This document shows, piece after piece, positions 23,679 through 33,896 of a stretch of 64,000 nt of DNA; within the stretch, counting starts at the first letter, position 1; every line of letters begins with the position of its first letter. Source of the DNA: Bowdeniella nasicola (GTDB lineage: Bacteria; Actinomycetota; Actinomycetes; Actinomycetales; Actinomycetaceae); the NCBI RefSeq assembly GCF_900107735.1, contig NZ_FNQV01000003.1, forward strand, positions 160,325 through 224,324. The letters run 5' to 3'. The notes under the pieces are model-generated. The model had not been told where the DNA came from, did no database searches, and saw nothing but the letters and a program-made list of their open reading frames with translations. Position numbers and translations under genes: made by a program.

Positions 23679-25294
23679 GCGCCATGGCCACCGCGCGCGA
23701 GATCGTTACCGCGCTGATTTCAGGTGGCGTGCGCGACGTCGTGCTGGCGCCGGGCTCGCGCTCCGCGCCGCTCGCCTACGCCATCGCCCAGGCCGAGGCC
23801 GCCGGGCGGGTGCGGGTGCTCGTGCGCGTGGATGAGCGCGCCGCCGCGTTCTCGGCGCTCGGCATCGCGCTCGCAACCGGGCACCCCGTCGCGATCGTTA
23901 CGACCTCGGGCACGGCCGTCGCCAACCTGTATCCCGCCCTCGCGGAGGCCGACGCCGCCGCCGTGCCGCTCCTCGCGCTCACCGCCGATCGGCCGCGCGA
24001 GCTGTGGCGCACCGGCGCCAACCAGACGACGAACCAGGTCGCGATGTTCGACAACGTCGCGCGCGCCTGCGTGCACCTCGACGCCGACGCCACCGATGCG
24101 AGCGCCATCGTGGCGGAGGCGCTCGCGGCCGCCCGCGGGCTGAGCTCGCCCGCGCCGGGCCCCGTCCAGCTCAACGTCTCCTTCCGGCCGCCGCTCACCC
24201 CGGAGACCGGCGACGAGCCGGCGCCGCTGCCGGAGGCCGACTGGCAGGCACCGCCCGCCCCCGCCGGCGCCGATATCGCCGAGGTCCTCGCCGGCCTTGA
24301 GGCGCCCGTCGTCGTCGCGGGGGACAAGGCCGATCACATCGCGGGCCTCGCCAAGGCGATCACCGCCACCGCCACGCCCGTCTTTGCCGAGCCGTCCTCC
24401 AACCTGCGCGACCTGCCGAGCGCCCTGACCTCCTACGTCGCGCTGCTGGCCGAGAGCCCGCTCGCCGCCGAGATCAGCGACGTCGTCATCGCCGGCCACC
24501 CGACGCTCACCCGGCCCGTCACCGAGCTCATCTCGCGCCCGGATCCGGCCCCGATCGTCCTTGCCGCCCACGATCGCTACACCGACCTGACCGGCGGCGC
24601 CGCGCGCGTCGTGCGGGTCGCGGCGGGGGAGCCGGGCGCTCGCGGCGAGCTCCCGCAGCTGCCCGAGTCGCCCTGGCTCACCGCCTGGCTCGCGGCCGAC
24701 CGCGCCGTGGCGGCGCGCCCCACGACGCCGCTCGAGCGAGCGGCGCTCACGGTATGGCAGGACTCGGCGCGCCAGGGCCTCGACCTGCTCGTCGGCTCCT
24801 CCTCCACGATCCGCGCGCTCGATCGCTTCGCCCCGGCCCGCGAGCAGCACGCCGGACTGCGCGTGTGGGCAAACCGGGGCCTCGCCGGCATCGACGGCAC
24901 GATCGCCACCGGCTGGGGACTGGCCCTCGGCAGTGGGCGCCCGGTGCGTATCGTGTGCGGGGATCTGACCTTCTTCCACGACGCCTCCGCGCTGCTGCGC
25001 GGCACGCTCGAAGCCGGCGTCGACCTGCAGGTCATTGTCCTCAACGATGCGGGCGGCTCGATCTTCGCAGGGCTCGAACACGGCGAGCTGGCAGCAACCA
25101 GCGAGGCGGGCGCGCGGCGCTTCGCGCGCTACTTCGCGACGGAACAAACCGGCAGCATCGGCGGCCTTGCCGCGGCCTATGGCGCCGGCTTTACCCGCTG
25201 CCGCGAGGAGGGCCTCGCGCCGCTGCTCGCCGCCGGTGTGTCGGGCCTCACCGTCATTGAGGTTGAAGTCTCAGCTAACCTTCAGGATCGCTAA
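23675..25294 (+). CDS. menD: SEPHCHC synthase MenD (ThDP-dependent)
   Basis: The 539-residue enzyme condenses isochorismate with 2-oxoglutarate. N-terminal PYR-domain marks are DVVLAPGSRSAPLAYAIA and VRVDERAAAFSALGIALATG. TTSGTAVANLYPALAEAD and ADRPRELWRTGANQTTNQ follow. The ThDP/Mg2+ motif is VCGDLTFFHDASALLRGTLE with VLNDAGGSIFAGLEHGEL downstream. GTG at 23675 (GTGA overlap with menC) is chosen; ATG at 23684 is possible. It is the last men gene of this operon, and htrA follows after 54 bp. Confidence 0.93.
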   Translation: MSAMATAREIVTALISGGVRDVVLAPGSRSAPLAYAIAQAEAAGRVRVLVRVDERAAAFSALGIALATGHPVAIVTTSGTAVANLYPALAEADAAAVPLLALTADRPRELWRTGANQTTNQVAMFDNVARACVHLDADATDASAIVAEALAAARGLSSPAPGPVQLNVSFRPPLTPETGDEPAPLPEADWQAPPAPAGADIAEVLAGLEAPVVVAGDKADHIAGLAKAITATATPVFAEPSSNLRDLPSALTSYVALLAESPLAAEISDVVIAGHPTLTRPVTELISRPDPAPIVLAAHDRYTDLTGGAARVVRVAAGEPGARGELPQLPESPWLTAWLAADRAVAARPTTPLERAALTVWQDSARQGLDLLVGSSSTIRALDRFAPAREQHAGLRVWANRGLAGIDGTIATGWGLALGSGRPVRIVCGDLTFFHDASALLRGTLEAGVDLQVIVLNDAGGSIFAGLEHGELAATSEAGARRFARYFATEQTGSIGGLAAAYGAGFTRCREEGLAPLLAAGVSGLTVIEVEVSANLQDR

Positions 25295-25348
25295 AGTCGC
25301 GTCTCAGTTGCTCGGGGTTTCCTTATCTATCAGAAAGGACTAACCCAC

Positions 25349-26647
25349 ATGAATGACTCGCAGCGCCCACCTGAGCCGAACCAGCCCTCCCAGCCGGCGT
25401 GGATCCGGCCCGACACCGGCTACTCCACCTCCGGCTATCCCGGCCCCACCCACCCGGCTCCCACCCGCCCGACGGACACGCGTCCGCAGCCCGGCTCCGA
25501 GGCGGGCCGCCGCCGGCCGACGTGGGCGGCGCTCCTCGGCACCTCCCTGGCCTCCGCGCTGCTCGCCTCCGGCGTGACGCTCGGCGCGGGTCACCTCATC
25601 GAGCCCACCACCCAGCAGACGGCGTCGCCCGGCGTATCCACGACGACGAGCGCCGACACCTCCACGAACGCCCGCGCGGCGTCGTCTGCCGCCCTGCCCA
25701 ACTGGGAGGCCGTCGCGGGCGAGGTGAAGGATTCCGTCGTCTCGATCGCGATGCGCACCGCCGACGGCTCCGGTAACGGCTCGGGCGTCATCTTGGATAA
25801 CACGGGCCATATCCTCACCAATAATCACGTCATCGACGGCGCCCGCGAGATCGTCGTGACGCTTGCCGATGGCCGGATGCTGAAGGCCAAGGTGCGCGGC
25901 ACGGATCCCGCCACCGACCTCGCGGTCCTCACGCTCGATAACCCGCCGAGCGACCTGAAGCCGGCCACCTTCGGCGACTCCAGCGGCCTGACCGTTGGCC
26001 AGCCGGTCGTGGCCGTCGGCAACCCGCTCGGGCTGTCCTCGACGGTCACGACGGGCATTGTCTCTGCCTTGAACCGCCCGGTCACGACCTCCAAGGTCAG
26101 CCAGGACGGCCCCTTTGAGCAGGTCGTTGACCGCGTGACGACGAACGCGATCCAGATCGATGCCTCCATCAACCCGGGCAACTCCGGCGGCCCGATCTTC
26201 GACGGCACCGGCAAGGTCATCGGCATCTCGTCCTCGATCGCGACCCTCGGCCAGCAGGGCAAGGCCGGCTCGATCGGCCTCGGATTCGCGATCCCCGCCA
26301 ATCTCGCCTCCCGCGTCGCCGATCAGCTCATCGCTAACGGCGTCGCCGAGCACGCCTTCCTCGGCGTCGGACTCGCCACCGGCCAGGCGGCCACCGATTC
26401 CGCGGTGCGCGCCGGCGCCCAGGTGCGCAGCGTTGAGGACGGCTCCCCGGCAGGCAAGGCAGGCATCCAGGTCGGTGACGTCATCGTCGCGATCGACAAG
26501 AACGCCGTGCAGTCGGCCGACTCGCTCGTGGGTCACGTCCGCCAGTATGCCTCGGGCGATACCGCGACGGTCAGCGTCGTTCGCGGCGGACAGACCAAGG
26601 ACATCGAGGTCACGCTCGCGGCCCGCCAGGATCAGCCCCAGCGCTAG
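25349..26647 (+). CDS. htrA: HtrA/DegP-type serine protease with PDZ domain
   Basis: The 432-residue protein has a Pro-rich cytoplasmic N-terminus (1-55), one transmembrane helix (about 58-80), a trypsin-like domain with His160 (LTNNHVIDGA), Asp190 (PATDLAVLTLD) and Ser279 (SINPGNSGGPIF), and a C-terminal PDZ domain (about 340-425, with GSPAGKAGIQVGDVIVAIDK). It would act outside the membrane in protein quality control. AAAGGA lies about 10 bases before the ATG. Its place between menD and menG is unusual for the men cluster. It probably has its own promoter in the 54-bp gap. Confidence 0.92.
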   Translation: MNDSQRPPEPNQPSQPAWIRPDTGYSTSGYPGPTHPAPTRPTDTRPQPGSEAGRRRPTWAALLGTSLASALLASGVTLGAGHLIEPTTQQTASPGVSTTTSADTSTNARAASSAALPNWEAVAGEVKDSVVSIAMRTADGSGNGSGVILDNTGHILTNNHVIDGAREIVVTLADGRMLKAKVRGTDPATDLAVLTLDNPPSDLKPATFGDSSGLTVGQPVVAVGNPLGLSSTVTTGIVSALNRPVTTSKVSQDGPFEQVVDRVTTNAIQIDASINPGNSGGPIFDGTGKVIGISSSIATLGQQGKAGSIGLGFAIPANLASRVADQLIANGVAEHAFLGVGLATGQAATDSAVRAGAQVRSVEDGSPAGKAGIQVGDVIVAIDKNAVQSADSLVGHVRQYASGDTATVSVVRGGQTKDIEVTLAARQDQPQR

Positions 26648-26692
26648 CGAGCGGGTTCGGCACCCCGGCGCGGGCCGTGAGACGATTGGGCC

Positions 26693-27397
26693 ATGACCCG
26701 CGCCGAACTCGATAAGAACCCCCATGCGGTCGCCGCGATGTTTGATGACGTCGCCTCCCGCTATGACCTCACCAATGATCTGCTCTCGGTTTTCCAAGAC
26801 CGGATCTGGCGAGTGGCGACGAGAACCGCGGTGGGGGCCCTGCCGGGCCAGCGGGTCCTCGATCTCGCGGCGGGCACCGGAACCTCGACGGAGGAGTGGG
26901 CCGATCGCGGAGTCAACGTCATCGCGTGTGACTTTTCCGAAGGGATGCTCGCCGTCGGCAAGCAACGCCGCAGCGATATTCCCTTCATCGCCGGCGATGC
27001 CATGGCCCTGCCCTTTGCCGACGAGACCTTCGATGCCGTCACAATCTCCTTTGGGCTGCGCAATATCGCCGACACCGCCGCGGCGCTCACCGAGATGTAT
27101 CGCGTGACGAAGCCCGGGGGCCGCATCGTCATCTGCGAGTTCTCCACGCCGACCTTCGCGCCGTTGCGCGCGGCCTATGAGTTTTACCTCGGCACGGCGC
27201 TGCCGACCATCGCCGGAGCGTTCTCCTCCAACGCTCCGGCCTACTCCTACCTCATGGAGTCGATCCTCGACTGGCCGGCACAGCGCGAACTCGCCCAGAT
27301 CATGCACTCGGCTGGCTGGCGCGGCATCAAGTGGCGCAACCTTTCCGGGGGCATCGTGGCCCTGCACCGTGCGCACAAAGTGCCACCCGTCACTTAG
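26693..27397 (+). CDS. menG: Demethylmenaquinone methyltransferase MenG (UbiE)
   Basis: The 234-residue class I SAM-dependent methyltransferase performs the last ring methylation of menaquinone. UbiE marks are [20 protein letters not shown], the SAM loop [39 protein letters not shown] and [20 protein letters not shown] with [16 protein letters not shown] lies six bases before the ATG, a weak version of the leaderless box. It lies upstream of menJ with a 100-bp gap. Confidence 0.94.
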   Translation: MTRAELDKNPHAVAAMFDDVASRYDLTNDLLSVFQDRIWRVATRTAVGALPGQRVLDLAAGTGTSTEEWADRGVNVIACDFSEGMLAVGKQRRSDIPFIAGDAMALPFADETFDAVTISFGLRNIADTAAALTEMYRVTKPGGRIVICEFSTPTFAPLRAAYEFYLGTALPTIAGAFSSNAPAYSYLMESILDWPAQRELAQIMHSAGWRGIKWRNLSGGIVALHRAHKVPPVT

Positions 27398-27496
27398 GGT
27401 TGCCTAGCAAGAGGATTCGATGGGCGGTTTGTAGACTTTGGCTACGTGTGTGCCTTCCCGTCCGGGCATACCGTGAACATGCTGGGAGCAGTAACA

Positions 27497-28786
27497 GTGG
27501 AGTGGAACTCTTCAGGCGATGCGGATGTCATCGTCGTAGGCGCCGGCCCCGCCGGTAGCTCCACCGCACACTATCTAGCGCAACTGGGCCACCGAGTCAT
27601 CGTGCTCGAAAAGGCCGAATTCCCGCGCGACAAGGTGTGCGGCGATGGCCTTACCCCGGGAGCGGTACGCGAACTCCTCCTCATGGGCGTCGATATGGAT
27701 CCCGCCAAGGGCTGGATGCGCAACAAGGGATTGCGCGTCATCGGCGGCGGACACACGATCCACCTGCCCTGGCCCGAAACCACGACCTACCCGAATTACG
27801 GGATGGCCAAGGCTCGCACCGGGCTCGATGAATCTCTCATCCGCCACGCTCAGGCCTCCGGAGCCGAACTCATCGAAAACACCACCGTGACCGAGCCGAT
27901 CCGACTGAAGTCGGGACGGATCGTGGGCGTGAAGGCCCGCACGAAGAACCCGGATGGCTCCCGCGGCCAGGAGCGCGAGTACCGCGCCCCGATCGTTGTC
28001 GATGCGGGCGGCGTCTCGGCGCGGCTAGCGACCCGGATGGGGATCGAAAAACGCGACGACCGACCCATGGGTGTCGCCGTGCGCACCTACTTCAAGACCC
28101 CGCGCCACGATGATGAGTGGATGGAATCCCAGCTCGAGCTGTGGGACGGTCCGCGCGAAGCGTCCAACCTGCTGCCCGGCTACGGCTGGATCTTTGCCCT
28201 GGGTGATGGCACCGCGAACGTCGGACTCGGATCCGTGTCCTCCACGGCCAAGGCAACCAAACTCGACTACCGCGCGATTTTCAAGGCGTGGATGGCCAAT
28301 GCCCCCGAGTCCTGGGAATTCACCGAGGAAAACCAGCTCGGCCCGCTGAAGTCCGCGGCCCTGCCGATGGCCTACAACCGGCAGCCACACTATTCACAGG
28401 GCCTCATCCTCGTCGGCGATGCCGGCGGGATGGTCTCGCCGTTCAACGGTGAGGGCATCACCTATGCGTTGAAGGCCGGACGCATCGCGGCCGATGTCGT
28501 GACGCAGGCGCTGGCCCGCACCAGCGCTTACGGCCACGAAAAGGCACTGCGTGCTTACCCGGCGGCCATGGCGGCCGAACACGGCGGGTATTTCGCGCTC
28601 GGAAAAGTCTTCGTCAAACTCATTGAAAACCCCGATGTGATGCGAATCTGCACGAAGTACGGGCTCCCACGGCCCACACTCATGCGTTTCGTTCATAAAC
28701 TGTTATCGGACGGGTACGAACATCGCGGCGGCGATGCGATGGACCGCATCATCGCCACGCTGACTAAAATCGTTCCCGCGTCGTGA
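27497..28786 (+). CDS. menJ: Menaquinone reductase MenJ-like (geranylgeranyl reductase family)
   Basis: The 429-residue FAD-dependent oxidoreductase has an N-terminal dinucleotide fold (DVIVVGAGPAGSSTAHYLAQ), the family motif FPRDKVCGDGLTPGAVREL and the second FAD motif LILVGDAGGMVSPFNGEGIT. In mycobacteria the homologue saturates one isoprene unit of the menaquinone tail; the same role is inferred here. The start is uncertain. GTG at 27497 has GGGAG 8 bases upstream and gives the family N-terminus. ATG 27479 or GTG 27446, the latter eight bases after a TAGACT box, would be longer. nuoA follows after 18 bp, so complex I may be transcribed from the menJ promoter. Confidence 0.87.
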   Translation: MEWNSSGDADVIVVGAGPAGSSTAHYLAQLGHRVIVLEKAEFPRDKVCGDGLTPGAVRELLLMGVDMDPAKGWMRNKGLRVIGGGHTIHLPWPETTTYPNYGMAKARTGLDESLIRHAQASGAELIENTTVTEPIRLKSGRIVGVKARTKNPDGSRGQEREYRAPIVVDAGGVSARLATRMGIEKRDDRPMGVAVRTYFKTPRHDDEWMESQLELWDGPREASNLLPGYGWIFALGDGTANVGLGSVSSTAKATKLDYRAIFKAWMANAPESWEFTEENQLGPLKSAALPMAYNRQPHYSQGLILVGDAGGMVSPFNGEGITYALKAGRIAADVVTQALARTSAYGHEKALRAYPAAMAAEHGGYFALGKVFVKLIENPDVMRICTKYGLPRPTLMRFVHKLLSDGYEHRGGDAMDRIIATLTKIVPAS

Positions 28787-28804
28787 CCGGATAAGAGAGA
28801 CATC

Positions 28805-29164
28805 ATGAATCCATACGTACCCCTCCTGGTGATGATGGCCGTCGCCGCCGCGATGGCTCTCGGTGGCTTGGCCGCGTCCGCCGTCATTGGGCCCAAGCGT
28901 TACAACCGCGTCAAGGTCGCGAACTACGAGTGCGGTGTCTCCCCGACCCCGCGCGCCGAACACTCCGGCCGCTTCCAGGTCAAGTACTACTTGATCGCGA
29001 TGACCTTCATCATCTTCGACATCGAAGTGGTGTTTCTCTACCCGTGGGCAGTCGCCTTTGACCAGCTGGGCCTGTTCGGCCTGGTCTCGATGCTCACGTT
29101 TATTTTCTTGATCTCGGTGCCCTTCATCTACGAATGGCGCCGCGGCGGACTGGAATGGGACTGA
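28805..29164 (+). CDS. nuoA: NADH-quinone oxidoreductase subunit A
   Basis: The 119-residue membrane protein has three helices and the family signature (NYECGVSPTPRAEHSGRFQV, then YYLIAMTFIIFDIEVVFLYP). It is at the interface between the quinone-binding module and the membrane arm. It opens a 14-gene operon in the canonical nuoA-N order. GAGAGA lies shortly before the ATG. No promoter is apparent in the 18 bp after menJ. Confidence 0.95.
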   Translation: MNPYVPLLVMMAVAAAMALGGLAASAVIGPKRYNRVKVANYECGVSPTPRAEHSGRFQVKYYLIAMTFIIFDIEVVFLYPWAVAFDQLGLFGLVSMLTFIFLISVPFIYEWRRGGLEWD

Positions 29165-29172
29165 GGTAAAGC

Positions 29173-29727
29173 ATGGGTATCGAAGAAAAGGCACCATCCG
29201 GCTTCATGCTGACAAGCGTGGAGAAAATCGTTGGCCTTGCACGTAAATCATCCGTCTGGCCCGTCACCATGGGTCTGGCCTGCTGCGCGATTGAAATGAT
29301 GGCCACCGGTACGCCGCGGTTCGACATTTCGCGTTTCGGTATGGAGGTCTTCCGCGCCTCGCCGCGTCACGCCGACCTCATGATTGTCTCGGGCCGCCTG
29401 TCGCACAAGATGGCGCCGATCATCCGCAACGTGTACGACTCCATGCCGGAACCCAAATGGGTGATCTCGATGGGCGTGTGCGCCTCCTCGGGCGGCATGT
29501 TCAATAACTACGCGATCGTCCAGGGCTGTGATCACGTCGTGCCCGTCGACATCTACCTGCCGGGCTGCCCGCCGCGCCCGGAAATGCTGCTCAACGCAAT
29601 CCTGGAGCTGCACGAGCAGATCAAGAACGAGCCGCTGGGCGTCAACCGGGTGGAAGCCGCTCGGGCCGCCGAAGCCGCGGCGCTGCGCGCGACCCCGATG
29701 CATCTGATGAACGGAGAGCTGGCGTGA
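29173..29727 (+). CDS. nuoB: NADH-quinone oxidoreductase subunit B
   Basis: The 184-residue protein carries the N2 [4Fe-4S] cluster next to the quinone site. The tandem cysteines are in [16 protein letters not shown] and the others in [17 protein letters not shown] and [16 protein letters not shown]. The C-terminal extension after the last motif is about 45 residues. It overlaps nuoC by four bases. Confidence 0.96.
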   Translation: MGIEEKAPSGFMLTSVEKIVGLARKSSVWPVTMGLACCAIEMMATGTPRFDISRFGMEVFRASPRHADLMIVSGRLSHKMAPIIRNVYDSMPEPKWVISMGVCASSGGMFNNYAIVQGCDHVVPVDIYLPGCPPRPEMLLNAILELHEQIKNEPLGVNRVEAARAAEAAALRATPMHLMNGELA

Positions 29728-30479
29728 GCGAAGACAACACCAAGGCGAGCAAGGACATCGCCGTCACGGATGCCATCGGTGCCGCGGTCGACCCCGCAAC
29801 GGCGCACCGCCAGCTTCCGATCATCGACACCCGCAAGGGCATGTTCGGAGCCGCCGGCTCGGGGGATACCTCGGGCTTTGGTGGCCTCGTGCGCGAGATC
29901 CGGATGCCGGATCCCACCGAGCCGCCCTACGGTTCCTGGTTCGATGAGTTCATCGAGGTGCTACGCGAACTTCTCCAGACCGATGGCGTCAACCCGGATG
30001 ACGTGATCGAGGCCGTCGTCGTCGATCGTGGCGAACTTACGGTCTACATCGAACGCAGCCACATTGAGCGCGTCTGCCGGCACCTGCGCGATGACCAAGA
30101 CCTGCGCTTCGAACTGTGTCTGGGCGTATCCGGGGTGCACTACCCGCACCAAACCGATCGCGAACTGCACGCGGTCTACCACTTGATGTCCATCACCCAC
30201 GGTGGCCGCGTGGTGCGCCTGGAGGTCACGTGCCCGGATTCCGATCCGCACATCCCCTCGGTTGTGTCCATCTACCCCGGCAATGACTGGCAAGAGCGCG
30301 AAACCTGGGACTTCTTTGGCATCGTCTTTGACGGCCATCCCGCCCTCGCCCGCTCCCACATGCCCGATGACTGGGTAGGACACCCCCAGCGCAAGGACTA
30401 CCCGCTCGGCGGCATCCCCGTGGAATACAAGGGCGCCACCGTCCCACCGCCAGATACTCGGAGGTCGTACAACTCATGA
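29724..30479 (+). CDS. nuoC: NADH-quinone oxidoreductase subunit C
   Basis: The 251-residue hydrophilic subunit has the 30-kDa-subunit signature [20 protein letters not shown] with [18 protein letters not shown] near the C-terminus. The first 70 residues are a variable extension. It is separate from nuoD, unlike the fused form in enterobacteria. GTG start in the GTGA overlap with nuoB; its own stop overlaps nuoD. Confidence 0.95.
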   Translation: MSEDNTKASKDIAVTDAIGAAVDPATAHRQLPIIDTRKGMFGAAGSGDTSGFGGLVREIRMPDPTEPPYGSWFDEFIEVLRELLQTDGVNPDDVIEAVVVDRGELTVYIERSHIERVCRHLRDDQDLRFELCLGVSGVHYPHQTDRELHAVYHLMSITHGGRVVRLEVTCPDSDPHIPSVVSIYPGNDWQERETWDFFGIVFDGHPALARSHMPDDWVGHPQRKDYPLGGIPVEYKGATVPPPDTRRSYNS

Positions 30480-31810
30480 GCGTGCACGCTACAGGTCCCG
30501 TCTTTGAAGACGCCACCCTCTCCGAATACACCGCCTCCGGCGGGGACTGGGACGATATCGCGGCCGAGGCCGAACGCGTTGGCGAAGAGCGCATCGTCGT
30601 CAACATGGGCCCGGTCCACCCCTCCACGCACGGCGTGCTCCGCCTCATCCTCGACATCGAGGGCGAGACGGTTAAGGAACTGCGAGTCGGCACCGGCTAC
30701 CTGCACACGGGTATCGAAAAGAACATGGAGTTCCGCACCTGGACCCAGGGCGTGACCTTCTGCACCCGGATGGATTACGTGGCCCCGCTGCACAACGAGC
30801 TCGGCTACGTCCTTGCCGTGGAGCGCCTGCTCGGCATCGAGAACGACATTCCCGAGCGTGCGAAGGTCATCCGCGTGATGCTCGCTGAGCTCAACCGGAT
30901 CGCCTCTCACCTCGTTGCCATCGGCACCGGCGGTAACGAAATGGGCGGCACGACCGTCATGACGATCGGCTTCCGTGGCCGCGAGGAAATCCTGCGCATC
31001 CTGGAACGCATCACCGGCCTGCGCATGAACCACGCCTACTTCCGTCCCGGCGGCGTCGCACAGGACCTGCCCCCGGGCACGACCGACTACATCCGCGAGC
31101 TGCTGCCCAAGGTGCGCCGCGATGTCGGCGAACTGCGTGACCTGCTGGCCGCCAACCCCATCTTCAAGCTGCGGATGCAAAAGGTCGGCTACATCTCGAT
31201 CGCGGGAGCGCTCGCGCTGTCCCTGACCGGGCCGTGCTTGCGCGCGGCCGGCTTGCCGCTTGATATGCGCAAGCTCCAGCCCTACAGCGGCTACGAGACC
31301 TACGATTTCGAGGTCCCTACCCGCACCTATTCCGATCCGTATAACCGGACGATGGTGCGTTTCGATGAGTGCTACGAATCGCTGAAGATCGTCTACCAGT
31401 GCCTGGAGCGCCTGGAGGCCAGCGAAGGTGAGCCCGTCATGGTGGCTGACAAGAAGATTGCCTGGCCCGCCCAGTTGTCCATCGGAAGCGACGGCCAGGG
31501 CAACTCGCTTGCGCACATCAAGGAGATCATGGGGACCTCAATGGAGGCCCTCATCCACCACTTCAAGATCGTCACTGAAGGCTTCCGCGTTCCCGCCGGC
31601 CAAGCTTTCTCAGTCACGGAACATGCCAAGGGTGTCCTCGGTGTGCACGCGGTCTCCGATGGCGGTAACCGCCCCTACCGGGTGCACTTCCGGGAGCCCA
31701 GCTACGCGAACCTGCAATCATCAGCCATGATGGTCGAGGGCGGCATGATTGCCGACATCGTCGTCACCATGGCCTCAATCGACCCCGTGTTGGGAGGCGT
31801 TGACCGGTGA
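30476..31810 (+). CDS. nuoD: NADH-quinone oxidoreductase subunit D
   Basis: The 444-residue 49-kDa subunit forms the quinone-binding cavity with NuoB. Marks are [54 protein letters not shown] and the C-terminal [11 protein letters not shown], which replaces the FGEVDR-type ending. The four-base overlaps at both ends keep stoichiometry with nuoC and nuoE. Confidence 0.96.
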   Translation: MSVHATGPVFEDATLSEYTASGGDWDDIAAEAERVGEERIVVNMGPVHPSTHGVLRLILDIEGETVKELRVGTGYLHTGIEKNMEFRTWTQGVTFCTRMDYVAPLHNELGYVLAVERLLGIENDIPERAKVIRVMLAELNRIASHLVAIGTGGNEMGGTTVMTIGFRGREEILRILERITGLRMNHAYFRPGGVAQDLPPGTTDYIRELLPKVRRDVGELRDLLAANPIFKLRMQKVGYISIAGALALSLTGPCLRAAGLPLDMRKLQPYSGYETYDFEVPTRTYSDPYNRTMVRFDECYESLKIVYQCLERLEASEGEPVMVADKKIAWPAQLSIGSDGQGNSLAHIKEIMGTSMEALIHHFKIVTEGFRVPAGQAFSVTEHAKGVLGVHAVSDGGNRPYRVHFREPSYANLQSSAMMVEGGMIADIVVTMASIDPVLGGVDR

Positions 31811-32574
31811 GTGAATCCAGCTACCCCGAGCAGGTGTATGCGACGGTGCGCTCGGAATGCGAGCAGATCGTTGCCCGCTACCCGCACGCGCGCTCCGCGC
31901 TCGGCCCGATGCTCCACCTCATCCAGTCCTACGACGGCTATGTCTCCCCGCGCGGCGTGGCGCTGTGCGCTGACGTCCTGGGCATCACCCGCGCCGAGGT
32001 CTCCGCGGTCGCAACCTTCTACTCCCAGTACCGCCGCCGCCCCAATGGCGAGTACAACGTGGGCGTGTGCACCAATGCGCTATGCGCTGTCATGGGTGGC
32101 GACATAATTTACGAAACACTGTCCGAAGAGCTCGGCGTCGGCCACACCGAAACGACCGACGACGGCAAAATCACCCTGGAAGCCCTCGAATGCAACGCGG
32201 CCTGTGACTACGCACCCGTCGTCATGGTCAACTGGGAATTCTTCGACAACCAGACGCCCACCTCGGCGTTGCAGATCGTCGAGGACATCCGCGAAGGTAA
32301 GCCGATCCACCCCACGCGCGGTCCCGAAACCGTCGGAACCTTCAAGGAAATCTCGCGCGTGCTGGCCGGTTTCGAAGACGGTCGCGCCACCGAAGGCGTG
32401 GCCGCGGGCGAAGCCAGCCTGTTGGGCCTGAAGATCGCTCGCGATCACAACTGGCGCGCACCCGAGCCCTCAGAATCCGGTTCCGCCGATCCCTACGCCG
32501 GTACCGAAGACGTGGGAGAGCCCGGATCGTCGGCCGATTACGACGGCGATGCGAAGCAAGGAGCAGACGAATGA
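31807..32574 (+). CDS. nuoE: NADH-quinone oxidoreductase subunit E
   Basis: The 255-residue protein has a thioredoxin-like [2Fe-2S] domain (N1a) with ligands in [18 protein letters not shown] and [21 protein letters not shown]-terminal tail of about 80 residues, acidic and Gly/Ser-rich at its end ([18 protein letters not shown]), extends beyond the usual ~165-residue core. This tail appears in other actinobacterial NuoE proteins. Overlaps nuoD and nuoF by four bases each. Confidence 0.94.
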   Translation: MSESSYPEQVYATVRSECEQIVARYPHARSALGPMLHLIQSYDGYVSPRGVALCADVLGITRAEVSAVATFYSQYRRRPNGEYNVGVCTNALCAVMGGDIIYETLSEELGVGHTETTDDGKITLEALECNAACDYAPVVMVNWEFFDNQTPTSALQIVEDIREGKPIHPTRGPETVGTFKEISRVLAGFEDGRATEGVAAGEASLLGLKIARDHNWRAPEPSESGSADPYAGTEDVGEPGSSADYDGDAKQGADE

Positions 32575-33896
32575 GTTATTCCACTCCCGGAACCCTCACC
32601 CCGGTCCTAACCGACCTGTGGGATAAGGATGCGCCCTACTCCCTTGCGACCTACCGCGAACACGGGGGCTACGAAGCATTCGCCAAAGCCCTGCAGATGA
32701 GCCCGGAAGAGGTCGTCAACCAGATCAAGGACTCGGGACTGCGCGGCCGTGGCGGCGCAGGCTTCCCGACCGGGCTGAAGTGGTCCTTCCTGCCTCCGCC
32801 AGATGGCGGCCCTCGCTACCTCGTCGTCAACGCCGATGAGTCCGAGCCGGGCACCTGCAAGGACATTCCCGTCATGATGGCCGATCCGCACGTGCTCATC
32901 GAGGGCGTCGCGATCACCTCCTACGCCATCGGCTGCACCCACGCGTTCATCTACCTGCGCGGCGAGGTCGTCCACGTCTACCGCCGACTGCTGAACGCCG
33001 TGCGCGAAGCCAAGGAAGCGGGCCTGCTCGGAACCGGACTCGGTCCGCGCGGCGACTACGAGCTCGAGGTCACCGTGCACGCCGGTGCCGGCGCCTACAT
33101 CTGTGGTGAAGAAACTGCGCTGCTCGACTCCCTCGAAGGCCTGCGCGGCCAGCCGCGCCTGAAGCCCCCGTTCCCGGCGGTCGCGGGCCTGTACGCTCGC
33201 CCGACGGTCGTCAACAACGTCGAATCCATCGCCTCGGTGCCGGGCATCATTGCCCACGGCAACGACTGGTTCAAGGCCATGGGTACCGAAAAGAGCGCCG
33301 GGCACGGCATCTTCTCGGTCTCCGGGCACGTGAAAAACCCGGGCCAGTTCGAAGCCCCGTTTGGTATCACCATGCGCGAGCTCATCGAGATGTGTGGCGG
33401 CATGCGCAACGGCCACCGCCTGAAGTTCTGGACGCCGGGCGGCTCCTCCACGCCGATCTTTACCGAAGAGCACCTCGATGTGCCGCTCGACTACGAAGCC
33501 GTCGGGGCCGCCGGATCCATGCTCGGTACCCGCGCCCTGCAGGTCTTTGACGAGACCACCTCGGTCGTTCGCGTCGTGCGCGGCTGGACCGATTTCTACC
33601 AGCACGAATCCTGCGGCAAGTGCACCCCGTGCCGCGAAGGCACGTTCTGGATGCGCCAGATCATGCACCGCCTGGAAGCAGGCAAGGGCGAGCCCGGCGA
33701 CGTCGATCTCATCAACGAGATCGCCGGCAACATTTTGGGCCGTTCCTTCTGCGCGCTCGGTGACGCCTCGGCGACCCCGATCCAATCCGGCATCAAGTAT
33801 TTCCGTGAGGAGTTTGAAGCAGGCCTAACAACGCCCGCGCGCGAGCTCTTCCCCTACGAAGCGACCGCCGTCTTTACTGAGGCAGGTGTCCGATGA
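32571..33896 (+). CDS. nuoF: NADH-quinone oxidoreductase subunit F
   Basis: The 441-residue subunit contains the NADH site and FMN: GLRGRGGAGFPTGLKWSFLP and YLVVNADESEPGTCKD, GAGAYICGEETALLDSLEG, and N3 cluster ligands in ESCGKCTPCREGTFWMRQI with a later cysteine in GRSFCALGDA. NADH oxidation starts here, passing electrons to NuoE and NuoG. Canonical length and position. Confidence 0.96.
   Translation: MSYSTPGTLTPVLTDLWDKDAPYSLATYREHGGYEAFAKALQMSPEEVVNQIKDSGLRGRGGAGFPTGLKWSFLPPPDGGPRYLVVNADESEPGTCKDIPVMMADPHVLIEGVAITSYAIGCTHAFIYLRGEVVHVYRRLLNAVREAKEAGLLGTGLGPRGDYELEVTVHAGAGAYICGEETALLDSLEGLRGQPRLKPPFPAVAGLYARPTVVNNVESIASVPGIIAHGNDWFKAMGTEKSAGHGIFSVSGHVKNPGQFEAPFGITMRELIEMCGGMRNGHRLKFWTPGGSSTPIFTEEHLDVPLDYEAVGAAGSMLGTRALQVFDETTSVVRVVRGWTDFYQHESCGKCTPCREGTFWMRQIMHRLEAGKGEPGDVDLINEIAGNILGRSFCALGDASATPIQSGIKYFREEFEAGLTTPARELFPYEATAVFTEAGVR

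Noticed and set aside
25340..27376. Long minus-strand open frames antisense to htrA/menG, nuoG, nuoL and others
   Set aside because: They are very rich in Arg, Gly and Asp, lack recognisable domains, and are shadows caused by high GC at third codon positions of well-identified plus-strand genes.
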